Origin: Siderastrea siderea
Taxonomy: Eukaryota; Cnidaria; Anthozoa; Scleractinia; Rhizangiidae
Assembly (NCBI GenBank): GCA_964030785.1
Contig: OZ034968.1
Location: 35,732,186 to 35,796,185, forward strand
Direction: 5' to 3'
Length of the DNA: 64,000 bases
Shown: piece by piece, positions 45,476-57,023 of the stretch
How positions within the stretch are numbered: position 1 is the stretch's first letter
Layout: each line of letters starts with the position of its first letter
Position numbers and translations under genes: made by a program
The notes under the pieces: generated by a model
Told to the model about the DNA's origin: nothing
The model's input: the letters and a program-made list of their open reading frames with translations, nothing else
The model's database searches: none

Positions 45476-48470
45476 GTATAAAAACAGATTGTCATAAAAA
45501 CAGAAGAGAGCAAAGCCATTTCGCCCTCAGGTGCATTTCATGCTTGTCCACTTCGCCCTCAGATATAGGCGGGAGGGGCGGCTAGATTCTAGAATACCGG
45601 TCATTGCATGTCACTGAATAAGAATGGATCCTTTTGTTTTCATATGCCTCTTTCTTTCCGATATTTACGTATTGGATATGTAAATAAGTCGCTGGGTATT
45701 CTCAAATCGCTCCAGATGGGCTTCCTGCAGGTCGTTTTTACCCAGATCGAATTGGGTTTTGGAAATGTTGGCTAAACCGGAACCGGCTTAACAACCGGAT
45801 GCGAACCTAGGCCACGTTGGTGAAACGCGATTTCCATAAGAACTATGCTAACCCCCTCCCCCATTGACCACCCACAAAGCGTTTTTTCTGTTTTTGTTTT
45901 TTGTTCTTGAGGCCCCTTGGCTAGAATAATTCCTCTCTTTGCCGAGACGAAGTGAAGCTTCCTCTCAAAGACAAGCATCGTCTCGTTCTTAAAATATACA
46001 ATCAATTACACCGATGAAGGATGCCAAGGTAAACAGTATTCTCTTGTCGTCACAAACGTCTACACGTCGCATTTACTTCAATCGGGGCCTGTGGCATGCA
46101 ACGTTAATTAAATACCAACAATATTTCATTCCAGTCAGCTTTCTTGGAGAATGTTCTTTCGTGGATTTCTTTTTTTTTCAATGATCCCTCTTTATAACCT
46201 TGTTATTACAACAAATAAAACAAGCTTTCGTCTTCGAACATTCCTCACTGCTGAGTTTCAACACCTGCTCGTAGTACTTGTTTTGTAGCACTGTTTTTCT
46301 TTGACTTCCTGTATTGTTTCACCGGGGCGTTTCCGACAAAAAAAAAACAAGATGCAAAGAAAAGTAGTTTTATGGTCAAACCACGCACGCTTAGTAGCCC
46401 ACTCAAAACTGGGGGACAACGAGGCACCACGTCTACAGTAAGATACAAGTTTCAGGATAGTGTTGTTGGCATGGCTACATCTTTCAACTGTCTCTACACG
46501 CTTTACACACTAACCGTTATTACATATCAAAAAAGGCAAAAAAAAAAGAGGAAAAATCAGCAAAAGTAAAAAACTAATAGGGAAAACGTACGCTCAGTTT
46601 TACTGTGTAAATTTTTTTTTCGCACAACCTGTCCTTAATACCGCAACTGTTGTCATTTTAAGCAAACTATGTGTTTCCATTATAAAGAAGGCATTAGATA
46701 ATTGGCTTTTCGTCACTTCTAGACGCCAGAAGGATAGGACGAAAGCAAAAATAATATAAAGTATTATTTTCCAAAACAAAAACAGCTTTAAGAGTAGAAA
46801 ACTGGAATGCGTAAGATTTAGACTTAAGAATCTCAGCCGGACTCCCTTACAAAACCGAGCGGTGAACCCTTCGATACCATTGTCGTTGTTGCCATAGCTA
46901 ACACGAGGGCACGTGGGTGAAAAAACGAGAGAAGGAGGAGACCAAAATATTGATCCATCGGCTTGTATTTGTTTTTATAAAGGTTTCGTTATTCCATATA
47001 TGTTCCGGTCGTAAAAATCGCATTATTCATTATGGTTGTCTTGTCCTTCATTCTTCCACGCTGAATTTTTCATTACGGCTTGTTTATTGCGGCCTTCTGC
47101 GTACCAAAATAGTTTACCGGATTTCAAACGTCAATGATATTCCCTACAGAACGAACCAGGTTGTGTTATACCCCATTAGAGGGACTGAAGCATCGAACAT
47201 CAAAGCCTAACCGCTAGACAGACTATTCAACAACACTAAAATGAGCTTAGTTTGAAGAAAAATTCAATTTGCTAAATGGTTCGCTTCTCTAAGAAGATTT
47301 GCGGTTTAGCCGAGTTAAAGAATATTTTAAGGGGTCTTTGGTATGGTCAGAGATTTTAACATTCCTAAATCAAAAATGAAGAACACAAATCACTGCTAAA
47401 ACAATTTTGTGAGAAGTGTGCGTAAAATGAAGGTCGCCAAAGGGTGTACTACTGGCTTGTCAACCAAATGTACGCGCAGTTTCTAGCTTTTGAAGCATAT
47501 TTTTTTTCTGTATACCTTCGCTGTATATTGTATTGTATTGAATATATATATCCATTAATTATTTCTTAACAATGAAGCACCCTTTTGAAATGCATTGTAA
47601 CTGTCGTAACGTGTTGGCTTTTTTTGTTTATTTCTACTCCAAAAGAAGAAATAGAAATTCTTGATATTTGTTTAAAATTGGGCCATTTTCTATCCATTAC
47701 ATTACAATGAGCCAAACAAGGAAAACTTCTGTACCACGACTTTGTGCAAATATCATCTCAGCTGATCAACCTTTTTACTTTTATCCCGCGTTATTCTCAA
47801 ACGTTTTCCTTTCCTTAATTTCTGATGAAAATACGATGATGTGCTTAAAAGATGGTCTTTTAGATTTCTTGTTATCAAGAGAATTTGTCGAAACTTTTTA
47901 ACACCTCTAACGGTTCCTCTAGAGTGACAGATGTACAGTTTTCAGCTGGTATTAGTGAGTAACACGGATCAAGCGCGCTTTTGGCTTGGTTTCTTCCACA
48001 TGTTTTCCGCAACAACTAAGCTAATTAACACCTTCTTACAACTTTCTTGTGACATAGCTAAGTTTTCCTGACAAGGTCACGTTGAGAAATTCTCGAATCA
48101 CAGTTGTTTATATTTTTTAATTTCGCCCAGTGCTGTCTTACTTTCCCTATTCTTCAGTTAAGAGAACAAATTTGTTTTAGCTGTTTATTGTTCGTTGTCG
48201 GAAATGAATGACAATACCTAAATGTTCCCATGGTAAAGTGTGGTCTAAGCCGGGTCTAAGCTTAACAGGGAATAAGCTAGAAAAAGGCTTTATTTGCATC
48301 TTCATCTAGTACAACACTCAGCAACGCTTTCAGGATGAAAGACGAGCGTTTCGAGAGAGGTTTAAACAAAGTGCTATCTTTGACGCTAAAGAGCTTGTTT
48401 GAGGACTCAGTGTTTGCTTAGTGATTCTTGCTATTAAGTGACTTTTGAATCTGTGATATATACAACTTAC
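45476..48470. other. Non-coding region
   Basis: A B-box-like GGTTCGCATCC on the minus strand near 45800 may be another SINE scrap. No gene supported; short open frames lack motifs. Confidence 0.35.
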
Positions 48471-48653
48471 CTTTAGAAAAAACCACTTCCTCCAAACGTT
48501 CAAGTCTCGCTTCTTTAATTCAAGTCTTTTACTGGCGGCTTGATTGATTTGGAGAAGGGGTCGCTTGGGACTCACAAAGGCTAGAGTGGCGGTGATGCGA
48601 GCTGCGAACCTTGAGATTAATACTGCTCAGCTGAACGGATAGCCTCTTTTATG
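48471..48653 (-). promoter_or_regulatory. TATA-like promoter plus untranslated leader exon
   Basis: The minus strand has CATAAAAG (near 48653-48646), a predicted start about 30 nt on (near 48622), then about 150 nt with no ATG, ending at a perfect donor AAAG|GTAAGT after 48471. This has the form of a 5' UTR exon. The next minus-strand coding exon that begins directly at an acceptor is ILP-2 exon 1 at 38902, which would imply a 9.6-kb leader intron. Another, unseen gene is equally possible. Confidence 0.35.
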
Positions 48654-50799
48654 GCCGGACGAGGAAGGGTGTGGACAAGCGTCGCTACGAAATAAACAAA
48701 CTGCTGAAATGCCGTTACTTCCGCTTGTTAATCGGACCAAGGTCGGTCTTGAGGTCGCCAATACGTCTGTTTAAATGAATATCAAGAGCAGTTATAAATA
48801 GATAACAAGATAAGTCGAGAAACTAGGCATTTTTTGATCTATGACTTTTCTTCCAAAAAAGACTTCAAAACGAGAGCTTCTGTTGTACTTCAAACTGCTT
48901 TTCTTACGAAATGTTCGCTGAGACGGTTCGAGAATCCGCGATCTAAGTGTGTCACGTAATCACCTTTGGAAGATGATAAAAACAATTTTCGTCACGATTG
49001 CTTGAATGATGACGGCTTACTTCAACAGCCGCTTAGTTATTGTCTTATTCTTATCAATCTTATTCTTATCAATCCCGATCTTTATTTAGTACTCGTATGA
49101 CTTTATAAAATTACTTTACGGCCATTCAATATAAACAAGCTTGAAGGATTTAGCATTCCTTTTTAAATTCTTCAAATAACGACACCTCTACGTCACGTCA
49201 CATCGCCTTCTCAGTGTCACGTAGTTCAGCCTTATGTCGAGTCACGATACTCAACTGGGATTATTACCTACGCAAATTGGACGATTTTTTATCCTTTGGA
49301 CTGGCCACAATACTAGCAAAGGCGTGGATTTGTCATTCTCCATTTTAAGCCTTCAAGAACATTTCTTTTTCAAGTATATTTTCGAAGGGAGGTAATTAGT
49401 TTAGTTTCGTCGTGATTTTTTCGACCAAATTAAAATGGGATCAAATATAGGTTGTGTTTTCATTTTGAGTTGTATATTTCTTCTGAAAACGTTTTTCAAA
49501 AAGAGATTTATATTTTTCTATCGTAAGCAAACTTAATAGTTTCTTGGTTAAAGCCCAGGCATGTATTACAAAGCCCTCCCTACGTAACGAATTCACGTCA
49601 GTGTAGTAAAAAAATACCTCAATGACATGTAGTTTATTTTTGTGCCAGTTTGGTTGTCGCTTAGCTGTGCCGGGCAATGATGGCCTATTAAACGACCCCC
49701 ACACTAATTTAACATCCGCAGGAAAAACGCAATTAGCGAGTACGTGTCACTTTAAAATTACTTGTATTCGGAAATGCAACTATTCTCGGTTCAATTTCTC
49801 ATATTGTTGAGCCGTCATTTTACTAAGAATCACCTACAAAAGAAATCTTTTGAGAACCGCAATGAGACTGTCAGAAAGTCTTGCAGTGTGTCTTCTGGCT
49901 TTTTTTCTTAGCTTTTCCAAGATGTCAGTCTATATCTAATCAGAAATCCTTGACCAAGATTTAACGGAAAAGGTATTCGGAACAAAAACCGTTACGCGCG
50001 ATAAAGAAGACATTCAGGGAGTCAGGCCAAGTAATGCGAATATGAGCTTGTTGTCTGGTTCGTTAATTGCCCCTTGGTCTCTCCACGGATGGATCAGCGC
50101 GTAGCGGTTTTACCCGCGGCTGCCTTTAATAGATATTGTAAACAAGCCTTCGTATCCGTTATCCTTTCAAAAATTAGAAATAGCCATAATTGGTGTGATG
50201 TTGTTTCTCTTTAGTGTTTACTAACCATTGGCCCTCTAACCCAGCCGTGGGAAAGCAATTCTTGATATTTCTTAGTAAAGTGGCTTAAAACATAACTCAG
50301 GGGATTCTTCTAGTGCTTCTGCAATGTTTCCGAGCTATAAGCTCTAAGTTAATGAAACACAGCGCACTTTTGCCAAGGAAGTCTCGCTTGCGCAACAAAA
50401 GCAGAATGCTATTTTTCAAGATACTTTTGGTCACTTTCTAGAGTTCTTCGGGGTCACGCCCCATCTCACGATTCAGACCTTGTTCAGCACTGCATTCCTG
50501 CTCGTTCATTGCGTTCATATTTACATTTCTTTCAATGGATGGTTGCTCATGGAGATTAGTCCTTCTCAGCCGCTGCCTCAAGACTGTGAAAAAGTTTTTC
50601 TTCTCCCACCAAAACGCGCCAAATACATAGTGCGTCTGTTGAATCTAAAAGCTCTAAAAGGTTTTTGTACTTAATTAAAAAGCCTCGAGACATCGTTTGT
50701 TGTATAGTGCGTTTTAATCCTTTTGCTCCAAAGAACAGCCAAGTACCAGTTCAATTTGCCACAAATGCCGGATTTTACAGAATATTTAGAAAAAAACGG
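48654..50799. other. Non-coding region upstream of the leader exon
   Basis: AT-rich. A CTTATTCTTATCAAT motif is directly duplicated near 49045. Nothing else supported. Confidence 0.35.
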
Positions 50800-50885
50800 T
50801 AGGGTCGAAGTACCGGCTCAGTAGCTTTCATCTGAATGGTCACACCTTGGGTTTAATCCTCAGAAACGAAAATTGGAACCACAAT
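50800..50885 (-). repeat. ~106-bp dispersed repeat unit
   Basis: AGTAGCTTTCATCTGAATGG, TCACACCTTGGG and TTTAATCC in reverse family order. Confidence 0.65.
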
Positions 50886-51239
50886 AACATAAAGCTAGGT
50901 TTGACTGTCAAAATTTCCGTGCAAAACAAACCACAGTTACATGTAGAATGGCTTAGAGTTGATTACTGTCGCGCCAGCAAGCAACGTATAATCCTTTCCA
51001 ATTTTGTCCAAGTTTTTCCATCTTTACCCTTCTGTGGCTTCCGAGTATTTCTTGTTTGTTTTCCTATCGTTTCAAACACTTGTTTTGAGGCTCTATTACA
51101 GCAGTCTAAAAATACGACCTGCTTACAAGATGACAAAATCGCCGAAAATATTTTGGCTAACTGCAGGATGAGAGGAGAATGAGTCCTCACTGCACGCGAG
51201 CTAAAATACTGGCCATGACGCTAGTTCTGAGACTAAAGG

Positions 51240-51690
51240 CACATTTTGAGTGGAAAAGTCTGCTCTTATTCTGGTTCAAGACAAACAGAATGCAAAGAAT
51301 ATCAGTCCCAAAATAATGAAGTTCTTTATATTCCGAGTAAACTAAAAAAAACCCTCTCAAAAGGACGCAATTCTGTCTATTCTGAGAAAAGGAAAAAGTT
51401 TGCCGAAAGAACAATTCTCTGGCTACAAATTCCGAATAAACCAAAAAAAATACCATTAGTATATCCTGTATATTTGGATATCCTGCACGAGGGACCCAAA
51501 AACGGAATTCTGCATATTCTGAATAAACCAAAAACTTTCCCTGGCCATGGAATGCAACCTGTCTATTCCAAGAAACCGCAAAACGACCCGAAAAGAACAC
51601 AGTTCTGCCCATTTTGAGTAATCCAGCAACTTTCCCAGAAATATGCAATTCTTATTCTATTCTGAGTAAACGAAAAGGGTTTTGGGCATT
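51240..51690. repeat. Degenerate ~50-bp minisatellite with open frames on both strands
   Basis: A TCTATTCTGAGTAAACCAAA-like core recurs about every 48-51 bp (near 51322, 51374, 51425, 51510, 51560, 51605 and 51652). Because the period is close to a multiple of three, long frames stay open on the plus strand (51246-51617, repeating NKPK) and minus strand (51648-51187, repeating FLVYSEY). Best read as a repeat, not a gene. Confidence 0.65.
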
Positions 51691-52129
51691 CTGCTTTGGG
51701 GAGAAAAAGAACAGAATATTATGACCTTCATTCCGGAAAACAAAACTGGTCCCAGACTAACACGATTATCGTCCATTCCAGTACTCCGGAACTGAGCTCC
51801 ACCGAATGACGGGCCCTTAGTATCCTTTGCTTTGTGATTTCGTGCACAGTGTAACAGAAAGCATACAGACGGGAGCAAAGGTGTCTTGTTAGGTATCTGG
51901 AGTAAAACAATTTACATCAATTAAAATTTCCGTTACGCTGATCCGTTTCAGACATTTTTGGTTAGTAATAGAATCGAAACACGAGAGCTGGAACTCTGCT
52001 TCCAATGCCAATGTCTAATCTTTATCCCTTTCCAAGCCTTATGCCACGTAAGATTGTTGAAGGGTATACGTAATAGATTTTTATCTTCCACTTAAAGTTG
52101 TTTTCTTTTGGTGTTGATTATTACTGGCT

Positions 52130-52465
52130 CTACAAGGTACCCAAACTTACGCAGTATGTAGAGGAAATCCTGAAGTGTAACCATTCAAATGAAAGCTATC
52201 AAGCAGTTCTTTCCTAAGAGCTGATATTATGCCTAGCAAAATAGTTCTAACTTTTGAATCTGTGGGTGGAATCTTGTAATGTGCCCATCCAAATGAAAGA
52301 GTTACTTTCCCTTGCTACTGTTTATTATGCTGCCCAAAATTGCCCCTGGGGGTGACTGTTAGTGACCATTTCAGTGAACGCTGTTGGGTAGTACTGTCCT
52401 ATAGTGAAGCTATTTGCAACGTACGGTGGTTCTAACGTTTGTGTCTGGTAGGAATGTACTTAACG
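52130..52465 (+). repeat. ~106-bp dispersed repeat, about three units
   Basis: GAAATCCTGAAGTGTAACCA then TTCAAATGAAAGC, TTTTGAATCTGTGGGTGGAA, CCATCCAAATGAAAG and GTACTGTCCTATAGTGAAGC follow the family order. Confidence 0.75.
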
Positions 52466-55400
52466 AACTAAGGCTAGATCTATAAGTATATTCCCTTGAT
52501 ACTGTCTTTTTCAGGTTTCCAGATGAATAAATTTTTCTGCCTTATGTAATGACCGCTTCCATGAGACGTTGCAATATCGGGAGGTTTGTTTTGTATGGAT
52601 TCTTGTGCGCTTCGTTACGTCACTGTCTTACATTCTGCATGTATTTTTAACGCATGTCTGTCGCATTCAAACATACTAGACTTGCTTTTTCTTTTATTTG
52701 CTATCGTAATATTTATTATGAACGAACATCTTGCTTCGAAGAGGTGGTTTTGGGGCTGTTTACGTCAAACTACCAACTGCGGTTTAAAACCATTGACATG
52801 CAATATTTTTCGCAATAGTCTTAGGAGTGGATGAGGAGGCCGGTTTGGATCATGTCCTTGGCCGAGTTAAAAATAGCTTCTAATTACAACAGCTTCTTTA
52901 AATCAGTGGATATATTTCAATATCACTCACCTTGGCTTACACGATGTTAGCCGCTAGGTTTGGGATACAGTCGCTGCTTTCCGCCACTGTGCGCGAAAGC
53001 ATTATGTAAAACTTCCGTATTTTGCGGTGAATGATAGAGGACTGCCACTGAAATAAGGGCACGGTAAAGTGATGTAAATATCGACTGAAAACTCTGAATT
53101 TAAAGAGAAACTTTCGAATTACTTTTAAATAATTTTTATGCGATCAGGGAACATACACGAACGCTCCAGCAGCTTGGGTATCAACGTGAAGTGAATTTAT
53201 TAGGATATCTAACATTGCTCTAGTTTACCCGAGCCCTCAATGAAGCAACGAAACTTTTAGACTGTGTTATAAAAGATCGTTCTCTTTTGGCCTTATGACC
53301 GTCACCGTCTTTTGTTGTTTAATAAAGGACTGTTGTGTTAATCCATTTATCATTGTTATCTTCAGCATGTATGCTTAGCTCTGCAAGTACTTGCTAATGG
53401 CAGCTAATTCCCTTGGTGTTCTAAAGCTAAGTCGTTTGTCTGGAATCGTCTCAATGGGATAATTAGCTTGGATGATTTCAAGGCCTGCTTTTGTTTCTCT
53501 AATGTCTTTAGATCCTTCTCGATCGTGCTCATGATGTCTTTTCGTAAAAATCACTGTTCTCAGTTACGCAATTTTCTATTAGTTTGCCAGACTCAGGATC
53601 GTAAGAGCGTAGTCGTAGTACATGTTGCTGTGACAACTTGAAGGTCCCCAAACGTAGGACCTCAATATAGTTCAGCAGTCATTTATAAAGAGAGAACTGT
53701 TAAGACCTGAAACAGTCTACCAAACACGACAAGAGAGTTGATGTCAATGAAACTTTTTAGGCATAAATCTCTTTAAAGAGAGATTTACTAATGAATTGGT
53801 CGGAAGTTGGTGTTATGTATGTACTTCATAAGTATTCAGAATCATAGTTCTTTTTAAATCAACCTTGTAATATTATAAATTTTGTAGTATTTTGATCTCA
53901 CTTTGTATTTCTTTTTTGCCTTGTAAACTATCTCTGAAAAGCCCCCAGGAGAGTAGGTAACAAACTTATTTTTATTAACAGTATTGAATTCTCAAGATAT
54001 AGATCCTTTTTGTGTTGCTAGCTGCTGGATACCGACGCAACAGAGATATATAACTTCAGCATGCTAATTTAAGTAAGTTGTGTGCTTCGAGGGTTGCTGA
54101 AGGCTTAAACTAAACAACATTAAATCCACATACGTTGGTGTACTTTCACATTCGACTGTTTTTCCTTTCGTTACCATGCGACACGAAAGGTAACGATTCT
54201 TGCCGCCTTTACTGTGAAAGACCCCACGAAAAGCGGAAATATCAAAATCTTCTTAAAGGCAGGCTTTGGCTAGAGACATAACCATGGCTGGCACAGTCAC
54301 AAGCATGTGCACAAGCTAGTGGGGACAGCAACGACATATGCATGTGCACATAAGCACCAACAGGGGAAAGAAGGGACTTTCTTCTTTTGTTTGCCCAATA
54401 GAGCATCTCTTGGTTTTCTTCACTAGGAATAAACTCAAAACAAGCATAGAAAAAACAAACAAGTATGATTTCCTTGTACCACATTAACTCTTATTGAAAA
54501 CAGCACTTCCTTGACTCTTCGGTTCCTCAGTAGAGTCAATCTGAGACGACTGAGTATTTTAATCCAAGAAAGATTTATCCCCTAAATATAAATTTCCAAG
54601 AATCAATCAAGGCCACCCTGACGGACTTGACATTCATATAAAAAGAGAATGAGATTGTCGTTGTGTGCTGGTTCTGTAATTCATTTACAAATTACTAATC
54701 AACGAAGACATCCCTTTCCTAGCAAACAAAGACCTAAAGCAGTGAAGCCTTAGTTTGTCTTCGCTTAGCTCCATTTCAGGCATGTTTTTGCTTTGGGTGC
54801 CGATTGGTTCTTTTCATCATTTGTGTTTGTTACAGTCTTCTGGTATCTTGAACCGCTTACGTAACATTTGCAAGAACTCGCGTTTTTGAAAACGGGAGGG
54901 AAGTGTGGATAGATTCGCAAAAGGTAAAGCTTCCCGGCGATTAATGTTTCATACCCCAATATGGGAGGTAATTTGTTTGGGACGCACTAGGGAGAGGCGT
55001 GTATCATTTAATTTGTTCCCTATCGAAGGTGAAAGCCTCGAATGAGGGAAGGTGTTCTGACGACTTCAACAACTGACTGAAAAGAAAAAACGACTCAGGA
55101 TATACCTGCAAGGTGATTCACCGGAGCGAGATCGATCGACAGCACTAGGACCTTCAACTCGCTCCATCAAACATAAGTTATGCAATAGCATATCTTGGAG
55201 TCTCAGGCCTGCCTTTTCCGCTTTCTTTGGACTTTTCTTTTTTCAGAAGGAGTAGAGTATTGGCTTGTCTAGTCTAGACTGTGGGTAAGACAGAAATGGA
55301 GTTCCCGGATGTGCATTTTCCTTCCGTTGTTATGATACCGACACTAAATATATATGGGTCCTGTACACTAGATAAAAATAAGGGTCGGATATTGTACAAG

Positions 55401-55817
55401 GATAGATCAACCACCTTGTGCCTTGATAATTGGATATATTCGCACCTGTGGTAAAAGTTTTAAAAACTATTAACCGACTTCCTGCATTCTGATTTAGCGA
55501 CCGCAGTATTTTTCAGGGAGGCAGTGTGGTTGGTTCATACTTCGCACAGAATTTATAAATTCCTTGATAGGAATGCCTATGTTGTGAATTTTGGATGCGA
55601 AGAGAACCCAAAATGCTGTGGTTTTTGAGATTTACCCGGTAACCTTAGGAATACGTTTTGAATTCAGAGGAAAACGGGCCATTGACTGTTTCGGCGTCAC
55701 CGAAGGAAAAACATGCAATTATGAGACGTTTGTTCTTGGCGATGGATGACTCTAAAAAGTTACGTAATACCCGCGCTCTTTTATTTTATTTTTTCGCAAA
55801 GTAGCACTTTAATTGCA
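52466..55817. other. Non-coding region
   Basis: Contains a near-palindrome AAATCTCTTTAAAGAGAGAT at about 53766. No gene supported. Confidence 0.35.
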
Positions 55818-56192
55818 CTGATAAATAAAAGTGTGTTATAATAGATCAGTATCTTATAAATATGTTATAATTTATTGTCAGGATGGAATGATTCATGAAC
55901 TATGTTTTGATTTTACTTCCGAATACACTTCATTCAACCATATTAAACATGTTAATTTAGCAAAAGTTCTAGATATACACAACAAGCTTGTATCTTAGAA
56001 GACTTGCGACAGTTTCTTTGCGTTATTTTGTCTTTTTAGTTTAAATTTACGAGCTCGAGACTTCCAAAATATGGACTCCTCAGTTTTCTTATTTCAGGAA
56101 GAGTGACAATGGTTCATGTAACCTGGATCAAATGCACATTGCTGCTAAGGGACATTGATGCCACCAGCCGAATAATGAGCAAATGAAGACCA

Positions 56193-56326
56193 GGGGTAAA
56201 ATTCACGAAGTCCCCCTAACTATTGTTTTTTGACAATAGACTATTGTTATTCTAGTAATAGGCTATTGTTATAAAACAATACTTAGGATACATCTTAACT
56301 TAGGAGGGCTTCTTGAATCCAGCCCC
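56193..56326. mobile_element. MITE, 134 bp, only in the left duplicate
   Basis: Inverted ends GGGGTAAAATTCACGAAGTC and GGGGCTGGATTCAAGAAGCC (right, reverse complement), then CCCCTAA/CTCCTAA. The interior alternates ATTGTT and AACAAT. It is missing at the matching place near 59890 in the right duplicate. Confidence 0.75.
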
Positions 56327-56793
56327 AGAATTGACTTTCATTTCTCTTATATAAGAGACAGAAGCCGAAACTGATCAGGTGCAGATATTTACGGTCTGTG
56401 TAGTTTGAGTCAGCTCCCCTCCACCCTCGCGTAAAAGGTATGAGAAACAGGTAATACCATTACGCGATTTTATTCTATTTAATTATAATCAGCCAGAGCT
56501 TGGAAGGTTGAATTTGACCTTGGTCGGCCAGTGTAAATTGAATAAAGGATTATAAAGGGGTTTTCTTTGGAGTCGTTTCCTTGGGTTAACAAGATTTGAT
56601 GAGGTTGAAGCATGCGATAATTTTTTTCATCATACAAATGGTCTGGGGTAAGAAATCACTGATTTTTCTTCCCCCTACAGGTGTGCCTTATTAGACTGTT
56701 GGCCATGGAAGTCAATCATCGGTCCCTTGCCTTTAAGCGCACAGAACGAAGTTGTCAGTACAACACACTTAACAGAGAACACGACTTATGTTA

Positions 56794-57023
56794 GTGAAAA
56801 AATTGGTGCTTGATCCTTTCATATTGAATCAAAACAAGTACGGTTTTTTTCACAGGATCCAAAATTTATATGTAAGCCACAAGCTTTCGGCTCCGTCGAG
56901 GAAGCTTTATCAAGTGACGGACAAAACGTCAAACTCCATCACTTGATAAAGATGCCGCGACGGAGTCGAAAGATTGTGGCGTACATATAAATTTTGGATC
57001 CTGTGAAAGAAACCGTATTTGTT
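56794..57023. mobile_element. Fold-back element with 13-bp target duplication, only in the left duplicate
   Basis: Flanked by ACGACTTATGTTA (56781-56793) and ACGACCTATGTTA (57024-57036). The right duplicate has a single ACGACCTATGTTA near 60399, marking the empty site. Inside, arms of about 75-85 bp face each other: CACAGGATCCAAAATTTATA with GCCACAAGCTTTCGGCTCCG, against the near-identical reverse complement. The outer 45 bp on the left are unpaired. A 13-bp duplication is unlike most MITEs. Confidence 0.8.
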
